Shown here piece by piece: positions 1 to 6,552 of a DNA stretch of 64,000 bases. The notes below the pieces were generated by a model. The model ran no database searches. It had not been told where the DNA came from and saw only the letters and a list, made by a program, of their open reading frames with translations. Location of the stretch: NCBI GenBank assembly GCA_051967755.1, contig JBQDYD010000003.1, positions 124,001-188,000 on the forward strand, in the 5' to 3' direction. A program made the translations under genes and the position numbers. The DNA is from UBA1672 sp051967755 (GTDB lineage: Bacteria; Pseudomonadota; Alphaproteobacteria; Micavibrionales; Micavibrionaceae). Every line of letters begins with the position of its first letter. Positions within the stretch are counted from its first letter, which is position 1.

Positions 1-291
1 CGGCTGCCCCTCCAGCCCCATTTTTTGTTCAATGTCGCTCAGGGCTTTTTCGAATGTTTCATTGGTGGCGATTTCATCTTGCGGAGGATTGAGAGAGACG
101 GAAAACAGAAATTGCGTGCAACGTGTTGCGCGGCTCGTGGCCTGAATTTCCTGAAAAGCGCCGTGTACGGTTTCAGATGAAAACCCTGTGATTTCATGAA
201 CGGTTACATGGTCATTATCCCGATCATTCAGCAAGTGATTGGCGAGCTGTTTTGCGTGGCCTCTTTGATTGCCCTCGATAATCATGGGCAT
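1..291 (-). CDS. Relaxase / mobilization nuclease, N-terminal part (runs off the left edge)
   Basis: The minus strand reads open from an ATG at 291 (or 285) to the window edge, giving about 97 residues. It contains the pattern RCTQFLFSVSLNPPQ, typical of the N-terminus of MobA-like relaxases, with a preceding GNQRGHAKQLANHLL segment. Relaxases nick plasmid or element DNA at oriT and pilot it into a recipient. The ATG at 285 overlaps the stop codon of the upstream mobC-like gene in an ATGA arrangement, which implies translational coupling. The catalytic His cluster usually lies further downstream and is not visible here. Identification rests on motif recognition and on the mobC neighbour. Confidence 0.8.
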   Translation of the reverse strand, partial: MPMIIEGNQRGHAKQLANHLLNDRDNDHVTVHEITGFSSETVHGAFQEIQATSRATRCTQFLFSVSLNPPQDEIATNETFEKALSDIEQKMGLEGQP

Positions 292-662
292 TCATCTCTC
301 AGGCCGAGGACTTTGATAAGGGTTTCTTTGATGAAAGCGATGTTCTGAACGGCTTCATTCAGATCGTGCAGAACGTCATCGGTGACAAGCAGACTGCCCG
401 TGTTTGCCGCTCTGGCCAGTTGGTTGATGTTATTGGGAATACGCGACGCGCCGAGCTGCGCTAAAATCTGCGCAAGGATGATGTTATCTTCCTTTGGGCG
501 GGATGTGCGGCCTCTGCGCGGCTTGGCATTGCTCAGGAGCGTTTCGCGAATATATGCACCGAGTGGTTTTGTGCCCGCAAGCTCTTCCAATAGCTGGCGT
601 TCTTCAACGCTCAGGCGCAAGGAAAACGGGGTCGGCTTTTTTGTCTTGGTGTCATTGCTCAT
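282..662 (-). CDS. mobC: MobC-like relaxosome accessory protein
   Basis: This 126-residue basic protein opens with a ribbon-helix-helix-like stretch (FSLRLSVEERQLLEELA, about residues 13-29). It then has the conserved MobC region around LGASRIPNNINQLARAAN (residues 70-87) and a helical tail. MobC proteins bind oriT and help the relaxase open the strands. The gene sits directly upstream of the relaxase and overlaps it by 4 to 10 bases, the usual order in mobilizable plasmids and integrated mobilizable elements. Finding it on an otherwise chromosomal segment suggests an integrated element whose remainder lies beyond the left edge. Confidence 0.82.
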   Translation of the reverse strand: MSNDTKTKKPTPFSLRLSVEERQLLEELAGTKPLGAYIRETLLSNAKPRRGRTSRPKEDNIILAQILAQLGASRIPNNINQLARAANTGSLLVTDDVLHDLNEAVQNIAFIKETLIKVLGLRDECP

Positions 663-790
663 GCCTTCAGCATAGGCGTGAGGGAGCTGAAAGCTGGGCG
701 TTTTAATTATCGTTTCGGGATATGTTTATATTAGATTCTAACCTATCATTATTTTCGGCTAACATAGCGTTTTATATAGGGAGTTGAAGG
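663..790. other. Divergent intergenic region between mobC and a DUF4238-type gene; candidate oriT location
   Basis: These 128 AT-rich bases separate the divergent mobC and the gene at 791. They contain a small perfect inverted repeat, TTAGA-T-TCTAA, near 732-742, and a shorter AGCT-N3-AGCT repeat near 678-688. Transfer origins of MobC-type systems often lie just upstream of mobC, so this is where one would be sought. I recognise no known nic-site consensus, so the oriT assignment is only positional. Confidence 0.25.
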
Positions 791-1774
791 TTGGTAGACA
801 AAATACGGCATCATTACGTTCCAGTAGGGTTGAGCAAGAATTTTTGTACAGAAGAAAAAAGATTATATCTTTACGATCTTTTGGAACAAAAGATTATGTC
901 ATCATCTCCCAAAGATGCTTTTTTGAAGAAAAAACTACATTCTATTGTCGGTGACTCTGGGGAGGTCGATCATAACTTGATAGAAGATGAATTTATGCAG
1001 ATAGAAAGCATTGGTCTAAAAGCTATTAAAGAAACTATTCAAGGTAAGGGGCTAGATAACAACGCTAAAGATTTGATTGGTGCTTTTATTGCTCTTCAAT
1101 ACCTTAGAACCCCTGTTTCCAGATCAGGAATTGAGAAAATGCTTAAAAAGCAGCTCGCAGCTACTGCCAAGGTGCTTGATATGCAAGGTATATTCGGAGA
1201 AGTGCCGCAAGCCCTAAAGCCTTTTGGGAACACGATGTCTGAGCTAATAGATAGTGAGGCGGTTAATTTCCAAATTACTTTGCCTCAAGTAACAATGCAG
1301 GGATTGGTGGCTCTTCCCAAAATACATGAGCTTTTAATTCAAATGAACTGGTGTCTTTTACAGTCTTGCGATGATAACTACTTTTTATTATCAGACCATC
1401 CTGTTTCTATCTTGGATCCTGACATTGAAAAACATGGGTTGGGTATTGGCTTTATAGGGAAAAATATAGAAGTAGTTTTGCCTATTGGCTTGCATCATTG
1501 TGTCTTATTGTCATGGAAGGATATTCCAAATAACCTCAACGCTAATAAACGACAGGTTATTAACATTAACAAGCGTAGTGCGGTATTTGGGGAGAGGTTT
1601 TTCTCATATCCAATAAAGTCAAAAAAAGTAATGAATTTTATTAGTAGATATAAAGAGTGCAATTTTGGAAGTGTTGTAGAGAATATACCTAATCTTGAAG
1701 GGCAGTTAACAGTGGGGCAAAACAGTATTGTAGGTAATAGGAGGCTGTATGAAGAAATACAGCCTCTTTTTTGA
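791..1774 (+). CDS. DUF4238-like protein of unknown function
   Basis: This is a 327-residue soluble protein. The N-terminus HHYVPVGLSKNFC resembles the HHYVPxxxLxxF signature of DUF4238 proteins, and a second conserved-looking patch NYFLLSDHPVSIL lies near residues 197-209. DUF4238 has no established function; members often occur in accessory regions. The start is a TTG at 791, supported by AGGGAG at 778-783 seven bases upstream and by the lack of an ATG or GTG nearby in frame. Base composition is clearly more AT-rich than in the housekeeping genes, which suggests horizontal acquisition. A strong terminator hairpin lies inside the last codons. Confidence 0.7.
   Translation: MVDKIRHHYVPVGLSKNFCTEEKRLYLYDLLEQKIMSSSPKDAFLKKKLHSIVGDSGEVDHNLIEDEFMQIESIGLKAIKETIQGKGLDNNAKDLIGAFIALQYLRTPVSRSGIEKMLKKQLAATAKVLDMQGIFGEVPQALKPFGNTMSELIDSEAVNFQITLPQVTMQGLVALPKIHELLIQMNWCLLQSCDDNYFLLSDHPVSILDPDIEKHGLGIGFIGKNIEVVLPIGLHHCVLLSWKDIPNNLNANKRQVININKRSAVFGERFFSYPIKSKKVMNFISRYKECNFGSVVENIPNLEGQLTVGQNSIVGNRRLYEEIQPLF
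1741..1772 (+). terminator. Rho-independent terminator embedded in the 3' end of the DUF4238-like gene
   Basis: A perfect 10-bp stem, GAGGCTGTAT at 1741-1750 pairing with ATACAGCCTC at 1757-1766 around the loop GAAGAA, is followed by six T residues. The structure encodes the last residues of the preceding protein, and the stop codon (1772-1774) comes after the T tract begins. Stem and tail are textbook. Confidence 0.88.
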
Positions 1775-1836
1775 TATTTATAGCGTAATGAAGTTTTGAA
1801 ATTCAAATGTCTAAAAAGTAGCCTTAAGCAACTTTC

Positions 1837-1902
1837 AAAATCCTATTCCAATCCTCAAAACCTTGAATAATGCGTTCGAGGTTTTTGAGGATTGCACCGC
1901 TT
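1837..1902 (-). pseudogene. Frameshifted fragment duplicating the 3' end of the small gene at 4195-4482
   Basis: On the minus strand this segment encodes KTSNALFK in one frame and then GFEDWNRILKVA plus a stop in another. The intact gene at 4195-4482 ends ETSNALFKIFEDWNAILKTKK. The DNA shares a 19-base exact match (1866-1884 with 4241-4259) and further matches such as ATTCCAATC (1845-1853 with 4219-4227). Comparison indicates a one-base deletion just after the NALFK codons. No start or N-terminal portion is left. It is therefore a decayed second copy of the 3' end in the same orientation, on the far side of the HupE cluster. Confidence 0.7.
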
Positions 1903-1915
1903 ATCCAAGCCAGAT

Positions 1916-2254
1916 TTAAAACTGCTTCAATATCCATTGATGCAGGAAGTAGCCAACCACTAGCAAGACAAGCCCGATACCCCAGCTCAGCCAAAATCCA
2001 AGATCAAATTTTTCAGTAAAGAAAAACGGTAAGAAAAATAGCCATGAAATTGGCACGGCAAAAATAATGCTGCGTGCATATTGTGCTGTATTACTGGCAT
2101 CACCGTGCTGCGTGTAGGCGAAGGCAATCGCCATGATGGAAACAAGCGGCAGGGCTGTAATAAACCCTGCCAGTTCAGGCTTTTTACCAGCCAGCCATGA
2201 CGCAAATACGATTACAAGTGCGGCTATACCAGCCTTTAATGCGGTAAAAAGCAT
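1916..2254 (-). CDS. Small four-helix membrane protein, DUF3147-like
   Basis: This is a 112-residue, very hydrophobic protein with about four transmembrane segments. The segment KPELAGFITALPLVSIMAI near residues 25-43 resembles small DUF3147-type membrane proteins. No catalytic motif is visible. It is the last gene of a minus-strand run with the membrane-anchored protein (2276-2881) and the HupE-like gene (2910-3635). The gap of only 21 bases to the gene before it suggests co-transcription. The DUF3147 assignment is from sequence flavour only. Confidence 0.65.
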   Translation of the reverse strand: MLFTALKAGIAALVIVFASWLAGKKPELAGFITALPLVSIMAIAFAYTQHGDASNTAQYARSIIFAVPISWLFFLPFFFTEKFDLGFWLSWGIGLVLLVVGYFLHQWILKQF

Positions 2255-2275
2255 GAGTGTTTCTTTCTCTTTAGG

Positions 2276-2881
2276 TTAGTAGCGCTTTACGGCGGAATAT
2301 TCGCCATCAATTTTCAAAACAAATGTTACTGGATCACTGTTACGGTTTTTGAAATACCAACCGTGATTACCGTCAAAGGCGGCCTCTAGGGTGCCGTCCT
2401 TTTTATCCGCAGTGCCTTTGTAATATTTGTGATAATTGATTTTGAGGCTTTTTGAATCCCCATGCACATCAAAGAAAATGTCTGAGCCGTTGGCATCCCA
2501 TGAATAGTTTACTTTGCCTGCTTCATTCATTGTTACTTTGATTTCAGTGCTTTTATCAGGATCAAGCGTGATCTCAAATTCATCGCTTTGCACTGTGACG
2601 GCCTTTGGCTCTGGCTTCGGTTCTTCTTTAACCGTGGCAGCAACCTCTTGCTTATCCATTGCAGCATCTGCGGCGGCCTCTTCAACAAGTGAGGTTTTAA
2701 TCTCACCCATGCGCTTTAGACCAAGTGTGTTTCCGATGCCTGTCGGATCAATGCCGTATTCGGCGGGCATCACAACAGTGACAAGCAAAATGCCCGCTGT
2801 AACCGCCGCAAGAATGGTTGATTTAATCAGTTTTGCCGTTGAGGGCACTTCTGTATCTGATGGAATGTTTGAATTATACAT
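2276..2881 (-). CDS. Membrane-anchored periplasmic protein associated with HupE
   Basis: This 201-residue protein has a single transmembrane helix (about residues 20-40). An acidic and Lys/Pro-rich linker follows (EEPKPEPKAVTV, near residues 85-96), and then a roughly 100-residue extracytoplasmic domain rich in Asp, Gly and aromatic residues (SWDANGSDIFFDVHG, HGWYFKNR). It matches what is usually annotated as a transmembrane anchor protein found next to HupE/UreJ-type genes. It lies 28 bases downstream of the HupE-like gene on the same strand, so the two probably act together at the cytoplasmic membrane. The function is not established. Confidence 0.65.
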   Translation of the reverse strand: MYNSNIPSDTEVPSTAKLIKSTILAAVTAGILLVTVVMPAEYGIDPTGIGNTLGLKRMGEIKTSLVEEAAADAAMDKQEVAATVKEEPKPEPKAVTVQSDEFEITLDPDKSTEIKVTMNEAGKVNYSWDANGSDIFFDVHGDSKSLKINYHKYYKGTADKKDGTLEAAFDGNHGWYFKNRNSDPVTFVLKIDGEYSAVKRY

Positions 2882-2909
2882 GTTTGCATTTCCTTATATA
2901 GAATTTTAA

Positions 2910-3635
2910 TTATTGAACGATATAGCCAGTGATTTGATAGAACATGAGCAAGAAGCCCAACATCATCATAAAGGCATTGGCTTTGTAGGCGTGGTGCAGG
3001 AAGTTCCCTGATTTTCTCCAATAGGAGATTGCAATCAGGATAACAGCCAGAGCCAAAATTTGACCCAACTCAACACCGATATTGAAGAAGATGAGATTAG
3101 GTAATAATCCGTCAGGGGATAGCTCATAATCCAAGATTTTCGTTGCTAAACCAAAGCCGTGAATTAAGCCAAAGAGGAACGTCGCAACTTTGGTATTGGG
3201 CTGAACCCCGAACCAACGTTGATACGCGCCCATATTATCCAAGGCTTTGTAAACGACAGAAAAGCCGATAATCGCATCAATGATATAGGCACTGATGCTG
3301 ATCTCCATCAACACGCCAGAAAGAAGCGTTATGACGTGGCCAACAGCAAAAAGACTGACGTAAATTGTGACGTCTTTCATACGATAGAGGAAGAAGATCA
3401 CACCAAGCAGGAATAACAGGTGATCATATCCTGTCATCATGTGCTTAGCGCCCAAGTAAATAAACGGAATGGCATGAACGCCCGTTGTTTCTTGAATATA
3501 GCCTTTATCACCGACTGTTACGCCGTGCGCAAAAGCATCGGGTATAATTCCGAATAACCCGACCAGCATCAAGAACAAGCCGATACATGCGTATAGGCGC
3601 TCTTGTGCCGTGTTAAATTGTAAAAATTGCAACAT
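2910..3635 (-). CDS. HupE/UreJ family membrane protein
   Basis: This polytopic protein has about seven hydrophobic segments and the family landmarks GYDHLLFLLGVIFF, VGHVITLL and a later FGLIHGFGLA. These are the His/Asp-containing motifs of HupE/UreJ (HupE_UreJ_2) proteins, which are linked to nickel or other divalent-metal transport. An ATG also exists at 3650, but GGAG at 3645-3648 lies nine bases before the ATG at 3635, so the shorter 241-residue form (MLQFLQFN...) is preferred. No hydrogenase or urease genes are nearby, so the metal and client enzyme are open. The upstream neighbour is a His-rich exported protein. Confidence 0.78.
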   Translation of the reverse strand: MLQFLQFNTAQERLYACIGLFLMLVGLFGIIPDAFAHGVTVGDKGYIQETTGVHAIPFIYLGAKHMMTGYDHLLFLLGVIFFLYRMKDVTIYVSLFAVGHVITLLSGVLMEISISAYIIDAIIGFSVVYKALDNMGAYQRWFGVQPNTKVATFLFGLIHGFGLATKILDYELSPDGLLPNLIFFNIGVELGQILALAVILIAISYWRKSGNFLHHAYKANAFMMMLGFLLMFYQITGYIVQ

Positions 3636-3684
3636 AAAAATTATCTCCATTTTGAAAGAGTTGCTTTAAATTAAGTGGAAAATG

Positions 3685-3701
3685 GAGGCGCGAAACGCCT
3701 C
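3685..3701 (-). terminator. Possible weak terminator or attenuator hairpin upstream of the HupE-like gene
   Basis: GAGGCG at 3685-3690 and CGCCTC at 3696-3701 form a six-base-pair stem with a five-base loop. On the minus strand it is followed by CATTTTCC, an imperfect T tract. It lies between the stop of the His-rich gene (3714) and the HupE start (3635) and could reduce read-through. Confidence 0.35.
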
Positions 3702-3713
3702 GGATATAAAGGC

Positions 3714-4145
3714 CTATATCCGTATGCGCTGTGTAGAGAGATAAAGAGGGGTTTTGCTCGGCCAAGGCCGCAAAATATCTGGCGGTGCTCGACTTTGAAC
3801 AGTGATGAGCTTCTCATACAATGAAATATCGGCGACCTTTGCAAAAGTGAAATCCATATCCTGCGTGTCAAAAACAGGTGATTTGAGAACGATTTGTTCA
3901 GGGGTTTGCAAATCTACATGCAGATACTCATTAAAATATGTGGAAGCATCAATTTGAATGGGATGGTGAAACGCTTGCTTATTATCGCTGTCATGATCAT
4001 GTCCAGATGCGCCATGACTATGTTGATGTGCGCTGTGATGTTTTGATTGGTGATCATGAAACGCATGAATCGCGTTGTGCGGCATCCACGCAGTGAAAGC
4101 CGGTAGAATAAAAAGCAATATCAGTAAAATGCGAAACGCTTTCAT
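3714..4145 (-). CDS. Exported His-rich protein, putative metal-binding
   Basis: This 143-residue protein starts with a clear signal peptide (MKAFRILLILLFILPAFTAW). A His cluster of roughly 35 residues follows (HAFHDHQSKHHSAHQHSHG and HDHDSD, residues about 27-57), suited to binding Zn, Ni or Co. The C-terminus, with its PPDILRPWP segment and a Pro/Tyr-rich end, resembles small periplasmic proteins found beside metal transport genes. It precedes the HupE-like gene on the same strand by about 80 bases, with a weak hairpin between. A role as periplasmic metal buffer or sensor for the cluster is inference. Confidence 0.65.
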   Translation of the reverse strand: MKAFRILLILLFILPAFTAWMPHNAIHAFHDHQSKHHSAHQHSHGASGHDHDSDNKQAFHHPIQIDASTYFNEYLHVDLQTPEQIVLKSPVFDTQDMDFTFAKVADISLYEKLITVQSRAPPDILRPWPSKTPLYLSTQRIRI

Positions 4146-4194
4146 ATAAAGAAATTTACATTAAAAGCGGGATTTGGCAATAGTCACAACGCGT

Positions 4195-4482
4195 CTATTT
4201 TTTCGTCTTCAATATTGCATTCCAATCTTCAAAAATCTTAAATAATGCGTTCGAGGTTTCTCTATTGGGCTGCACCATCTTATACTCACCGTCCTTAATT
4301 TGGTCTATCGCTTCGAATGGAAGCGCTTTTGCGGGAGTTCGAAAACCTTCATTTATGTGTTCATCAGAGCTTCTCTCTTTTTTTACCATGCGTGAAATAA
4401 GGCGTTTTGCCTTGTTTTTTTTCTTTGGGGGGTGAAGGGGCTTTGGGGCTGCGCCCTTCAAGTTTGACAAATTGGGGTGCAT
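4195..4482 (-). CDS. Small basic protein of unknown function
   Basis: This 95-residue protein has a Lys/Pro-rich N-terminal half (PLHPPKKKNKAKRLISRMVKKE) and a C-terminal helix ETSNALFKIFEDWNAILK. No signal peptide or membrane segment is visible. I do not recognise a family. A frameshifted partial copy of its 3' end lies at 1837-1902 in the same orientation, so the sequence has been duplicated around the HupE cluster. That partial conservation supports the gene being real. Confidence 0.5.
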   Translation of the reverse strand: MHPNLSNLKGAAPKPLHPPKKKNKAKRLISRMVKKERSSDEHINEGFRTPAKALPFEAIDQIKDGEYKMVQPNRETSNALFKIFEDWNAILKTKK

Positions 4483-4518
4483 GTATCACTCTTCGAGATA
4501 TATTAAGGGGGTGGTCGC

Positions 4519-5208
4519 GTGAGCGGAATTAGTCATATTTTCGGAATTAAGGGGCGTAATGCATCTGCGTCTAAGTGGCATCAGGATCATGGTGTGCGTT
4601 TTTATTTTTCTGTACAAAGTGCAGATGAAATGGAGCGTTTGGGGCGCGATTTTTCTGCAGTTGCTATCGAGAGTTATCGTGAGCATAGTGCCCTTTATAA
4701 ACCTGAAACACCGATGTTAATTGCCCTGGACAGTCAGCGGTGTCAGGGCATGGGAAAATCAACATTTGCAAGCGGGGTTTTGGAGGCGTTAGCGCAAGGG
4801 GGCGAGGTTCGGCGCGGGTATCGCGTTGGTCAGGGCGGAGCCGTACATTACGATACGCCAATGTGGTCAGATATACATGTTCAGATTGATGAAGAGGATA
4901 TCCAAATACAAAGCGTTGATTATATTCATGGAAGACGCAATGAGCCTTCATCTGACGTTCCGACCCCAAGGCGTATGTTGTCGGGACTTACGCTGTGTGA
5001 ACATTTGGATCTTAATAATCTGGAGGATGAGGAGCAAGGCGTATTGCCTTTTATGCTCTCTTTTCACAAAAGCCGTTTTGTGCCGAATGCGCTTGCGGGG
5101 ATGTGGAATACCAAGCAGCGCGTGGTCTGTTTGCAAACGGATGAAGTGAATGCACAAATGCCCGGTTTCCAAAAGTTCTTAGAGGATAATCGGGATCTCA
5201 GTTTATAA
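4519..5208 (+). CDS. Unknown protein with a degenerate P-loop, remotely TsaE-like
   Basis: This 229-residue soluble protein begins at a GTG (4519), with AAGGGGGT at 4505-4512 as ribosome binding site. Residues 77-82 read GMGKST and follow a hydrophobic strand (MLIALDS), like a Walker A motif, but the first Gly of the consensus is replaced. The following helix FASGVLEAL is reminiscent of TsaE. The remainder (WSDIHVQIDEEDIQ, LPFMLSFHKSRFVPNAL) is not recognised. It converges with the GNAT gene and the two coding regions overlap by six bases. ATPase activity is possible but unproven, and the family is unknown to me. Confidence 0.6.
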   Translation: MSGISHIFGIKGRNASASKWHQDHGVRFYFSVQSADEMERLGRDFSAVAIESYREHSALYKPETPMLIALDSQRCQGMGKSTFASGVLEALAQGGEVRRGYRVGQGGAVHYDTPMWSDIHVQIDEEDIQIQSVDYIHGRRNEPSSDVPTPRRMLSGLTLCEHLDLNNLEDEEQGVLPFMLSFHKSRFVPNALAGMWNTKQRVVCLQTDEVNAQMPGFQKFLEDNRDLSL

Positions 5209-5682
5209 AAAAGCTGTATTGTAAAGTCGGTAGCGTATGAAATTCTGTTCTTTGATGCGTACAGTTTCATCTTCAATAAAGCCAAAACGTAATAATGCTT
5301 TTTTGTTTTTTCTGCTTGGGGGGAATAGTACTGTTATTGATGTTAAATTCATTTCATTAAACGCTTTGTCGATGGTGATATCGAAAATACGCTTGCCCCA
5401 GCCCCAAAAGTTTGGGTGCAGTATAAGGGCAAAGTCGGCATCACCGTTTTCAAATTGCAAGCCGCCCCATCCGGCGAATTTTTTATCGATTAAATAGGCT
5501 TGTGGGCCATAGCCATGGGTAAGCCACAAATCTCTTTTTTCCTGTATGAAGTCAAAATAATCATCCTCTGAAAAACGCCCCGTCATAAGCGGTAGCTGCT
5601 TCCCTACATCCTTATTGTTCATTAATGCGATGAACTCTTTTCGCGGGATATTCTTTAGATCTGTAAATATAATAGATGTCAT
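5203..5682 (-). CDS. GNAT-family N-acetyltransferase (RimJ/RimL-like)
   Basis: The 159-residue protein has the layout of a single-domain GNAT acetyltransferase. A substrate-side N-terminus is followed by a beta strand with ADFALILHPNFWGWG (near residues 81-95), where the acetyl-CoA pyrophosphate loop normally lies, then a helix, and the late motif KNKKALLRFGFIED typical of RimJ/RimL members. The acceptor is unknown. It is transcribed away from the ABC operon at 5899 and shares its promoter region. Its 3' end overlaps the convergent gene at 4519-5208. Confidence 0.72.
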   Translation of the reverse strand: MTSIIFTDLKNIPRKEFIALMNNKDVGKQLPLMTGRFSEDDYFDFIQEKRDLWLTHGYGPQAYLIDKKFAGWGGLQFENGDADFALILHPNFWGWGKRIFDITIDKAFNEMNLTSITVLFPPSRKNKKALLRFGFIEDETVRIKEQNFIRYRLYNTAFL

Positions 5683-5800
5683 GATTTATAGGTTCGTATT
5701 TGTAAGGGGCTTTGTTACAGAGCGTATTCTTCCATTGTAACTTTAATGTCTTATATTTTATTTGCTCTTTAGTGCGGGAGACAATTCAGATATACCATAT

Positions 5801-5815
5801 TGTTATGATGTAACA
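5801..5815 (+). promoter_or_regulatory. Zur-like operator overlapping a candidate -10 box
   Basis: TGTTATGATGTAACA has perfect five-base arms TGTTA/TAACA. It agrees at 13 of 15 positions with TGTTATAATATAACA, the core I recall for Zur (zinc uptake regulator) boxes. A TATGAT hexamer (5804-5809) lies inside it and could be a -10 element, so repressor binding would block transcription toward the ABC operon at 5899. The link to zinc is supported by the His-rich permease downstream. Binding is not demonstrated. Confidence 0.5.
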
Positions 5816-5833
5816 GTTTTGTTTGTGGGCGCG

Positions 5834-5845
5834 AATGTGCACATT
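5834..5845. promoter_or_regulatory. Perfect 12-base palindrome upstream of the ABC operon
   Basis: AATGTGCACATT is an exact palindrome 54 bases before the ATG at 5899 and about 20 bases downstream of the Zur-like box. It may be a second operator or an accessory site in the divergent promoter region. No specific regulator is recognised. Confidence 0.3.
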
Positions 5846-5898
5846 ATATGGCGGCGATCTATTTTTGTTGTGTTTTGATTTAAAGCAGAGGGCAATTT

Positions 5899-6552
5899 AT
5901 GTTTTTGAAATCTAAGGATATTACAGTAGTCAGAAAGGGGGGCAGCACGCTCCAATTTCCTGATATAGAGGTCGGGCATGATGATTCCGTCCTTTTGCTG
6001 GGGGCTTCGGGTGCCGGTAAGACGACTTTTTTGTCTGTGCTGGCTGGTTTATTGCGGCCGAACGCAGGGCAGGTGCTTGTTGATGGGGGTGATTTTTATG
6101 AAATATCATCATCAAAAAGAGACCGGGAGCGCGGCCAGAAATTTGGCTTTATCTTTCAAACGCTTCATTTGCTGCCATCGTTAACTTTGAGGCAAAATAT
6201 TGCCTTGGCGGCAGATATGGCAAATGTGCCTCTTCAGAATGAGCGGCTGGAGCATTTATTGAAAACGCTCGGTTTGGTTGATAAGGCGGATCGTAAGCCT
6301 GATGCATTAAGCCAGGGGGAGCAGCAACGCGCCGCTATTGCACGGGCAGTTCTTTTGCGTCCGCAAATTATCATGGCTGATGAGCCGACCTCAGCGTTGG
6401 ATGATGATAATGCGAATTCTGTGATGGATTTACTTGAAGCGCAAGCGAAAGAGAGCGGTGCGGCACTGTTGGTGGCGACGCACGATAATCGCATTAAGGG
6501 GCGTTTCAAAACAATTATTAACCTGGAAAGTCAGGTAAGGGAGGCAGCATGA
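5899..6552 (+). CDS. ABC transporter ATP-binding protein (LolD/MacB class), putative metal transport
   Basis: This 217-residue ATPase is complete. It has Walker A GASGAGKT (residues 35-42), the ABC signature LSQGEQQ, Walker B IIMADEP with its catalytic Glu, a D-loop and the switch His in VATHDNR. It belongs to the LolD/MacB type that pairs with FtsX-like permeases. The stop overlaps the start of the permease gene by four bases (ATGA), so the two are translationally coupled. Together with the His-rich permease and DUF3299-like proteins it resembles the zinc-regulated zrg cluster I recall from Vibrio. Zinc as substrate is inference from context and from the Zur-like box. Confidence 0.85.
   Translation: MFLKSKDITVVRKGGSTLQFPDIEVGHDDSVLLLGASGAGKTTFLSVLAGLLRPNAGQVLVDGGDFYEISSSKRDRERGQKFGFIFQTLHLLPSLTLRQNIALAADMANVPLQNERLEHLLKTLGLVDKADRKPDALSQGEQQRAAIARAVLLRPQIIMADEPTSALDDDNANSVMDLLEAQAKESGAALLVATHDNRIKGRFKTIINLESQVREAA

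Noticed and set aside
663..790. Definite oriT next to mobC
   Set aside because: The position is right and small inverted repeats are present, but no known nic consensus could be recognised, so it is listed only as a candidate region.
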